Source of the DNA: Spirochaetaceae bacterium
Lineage (GTDB): Bacteria > Spirochaetota > Spirochaetia > SZUA-6 > RPPD01
Direction of reading: 5' to 3'
Assembly (NCBI GenBank): GCA_003818675.1
Contig: RPPD01000183.1
Coordinates: forward strand, 1 to 5,453
Length of the DNA: 5,453 nucleotides
In this document: positions 4,698-5,453 of the stretch, piece after piece
How the letters are laid out: every line of letters begins with the position of its first letter
Position numbering within the stretch: position 1 is the first letter of the stretch
The notes under the pieces: model-generated
What the model was told of the DNA's origin: nothing
What the model saw: only the letters and a program-made list of their open reading frames with translations
Databases searched by the model: none
Program-made: the position numbers and the translations under genes

Positions 4698-4722
4698 GTA
4701 AAAAACAGATTTAGGGATACTA

Positions 4723-5453
4723 CTAAAAGGCTTCAAGGATCAATTTCCCTGCAAGGGCGCGATGTATGGATCCAGAAGAACGGGCGTAAATGGGGATTTC
4801 CACAATGCTTGTGTTATTGAATTCAGAAAGATAAATTTTATTTTCCTGTCCATCAGCAGAATAATCCCATTCATTATCACCTGAGTCCCAGATATAATTA
4901 TCCCAGCCAAAAGATAATGACAAATATGCTTTTTCTAGTGCATAACCGTCATTAAAAAAAGTGAGAAAACCAATATCAACCTCTTTTTCATCATGATATC
5001 CTGGATTTATTATAGAAAACTGTGGAAATGATTGCTGGCTAGCAACGCCGTAATCGTCATATCCGCGAAGTAAACTTACATTACCATTTATAGAATTTGG
5101 AGTAGAATTTGATCCCCACGGTTCACAGATATTGTAATTATATACAAGTTTTGAAATTCTGACGCGGCAATACTTAGGATATACTACTGGTGCATCCTCA
5201 CCTACAACAACACGTTTATAGTACTCTGTTGCAAGGACCACTTTTGCCGTTGTTCTGTCCTTGAGATATGTCAGAGTATAGGATAATGGAACAACTTCGG
5301 CAAATCCAATTCCGGAAGTTTTGCATCCGGTTATCCAGTCAAAGAATCCATCTGATGTAAAAATTAAGCTGGCACCCCCATATGAGCCGCCAAATACCTG
5401 TACAGATATTTCAATTTCTGAAAGAACCTGTTGTTGCTCTGCTGTAATTGACC
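4723..5453 (-). CDS. Hypothetical protein, C-terminal 242 residues (5' end outside window)
   Basis: The frame is open from the stop at 4723 to the right edge with no stop. It has no ATG; a GTG at 5241 is internal because 70 further sense codons precede it. I do not recognise the family. The visible part is rich in Gly, Ser, Tyr, Asn and Asp, with alternating hydrophobic residues that suggest beta strands (for example IEISVQVFGGSYGGASLIF and VDIGFLTFF). It also has a Trp/Asp-rich stretch, FGWDNYIWDSGDNEWDY. There is no membrane segment or catalytic motif in this part. A secreted or surface beta-rich protein is possible but unproven. It ends with a good terminator. It is convergent with the second MNT-HEPN pair and AT-rich like its neighbours. 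Confidence 0.75.
   Translation of the reverse strand, partial: SITAEQQQVLSEIEISVQVFGGSYGGASLIFTSDGFFDWITGCKTSGIGFAEVVPLSYTLTYLKDRTTAKVVLATEYYKRVVVGEDAPVVYPKYCRVRISKLVYNYNICEPWGSNSTPNSINGNVSLLRGYDDYGVASQQSFPQFSIINPGYHDEKEVDIGFLTFFNDGYALEKAYLSLSFGWDNYIWDSGDNEWDYSADGQENKIYLSEFNNTSIVEIPIYARSSGSIHRALAGKLILEAF

Larger units (their letters stand above)
4442..4722. other. Intergenic stretch with repeat-unit remains
   Basis: About 280 bases without an intact gene. They hold the out-of-frame continuation of the second HEPN gene, a fragment of lipoprotein gene end plus decayed terminator (D), one ATCCTGTT repeat, relic C and an intact hairpin. Confidence 0.7.

Noticed and set aside
3100..4700. Integron cassette array with attC sites (suggested by repeats between toxin-antitoxin modules)
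   Set aside because: No integrase is visible, and the repeats lack paired RYYYAAC/GTTRRRY cores; they read as gene tails and terminators.
5239..5241. GTG as the start of the minus-strand gene
   Set aside because: The same frame continues without a stop to the right edge, so it is an internal Val codon.

Overview
The window is a stretch of bacterial chromosome in which a housekeeping gene gives way to an accessory region. The left edge holds the GC-rich 3' end of typA (BipA), a conserved translational GTPase. Right after its stop codon the DNA becomes AT-richer and switches to toxin-antitoxin, ATPase and hypothetical genes with decayed repeats between them. The organism cannot be named from this. 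A lipoprotein with a clear lipobox suggests an envelope with lipoprotein sorting, probably diderm. The AAA/DUF4143 protein and HEPN/MNT pairs are widespread and give no lineage.

Layout. 1-536: typA 3' end. 570-1241: a promoter followed by an overlapping MNT nucleotidyltransferase antitoxin (mntA-like) and HEPN ribonuclease toxin (hepT-like). 1311-1766: a small predicted lipoprotein whose mature part resembles the C-terminal domain of phage tail-fibre proteins. 1823-3016, minus strand: an AAA/DUF4143 ATPase, convergent with the lipoprotein. Its predicted promoter implies a leaderless mRNA, and a perfect 17-bp inverted repeat overlaps the -35 box.

3017-3840 and 4442-4722 hold no intact gene, but they are not featureless. 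They contain a tandem series of decayed units. The shared parts, in order, are a 39-bp repeat, a relic of the 3' end of a lipoprotein-like gene (ending LTVAYVGxLVVKLD), a decayed terminator hairpin and an ATCCTGTT-type repeat. Unit 1 also contains six 22-bp repeats spaced exactly 22 bp apart. Unit 2 appears to be split by a second, unrelated-looking MNT-HEPN pair (3841-4441), whose HEPN gene has a frameshifted 3' end. Unit 3 ends in an intact hairpin that now serves as terminator for the last gene. That gene is an unrecognised minus-strand CDS that starts beyond the right edge.

Working picture (inference): a family of tail-fibre-like lipoprotein genes was tandemly duplicated here and then decayed, while HEPN/MNT modules entered the locus. 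One of them apparently landed inside a duplicated lipoprotein gene tail. The intact lipoprotein directly behind the first HEPN/MNT pair may be the surviving member of that family.
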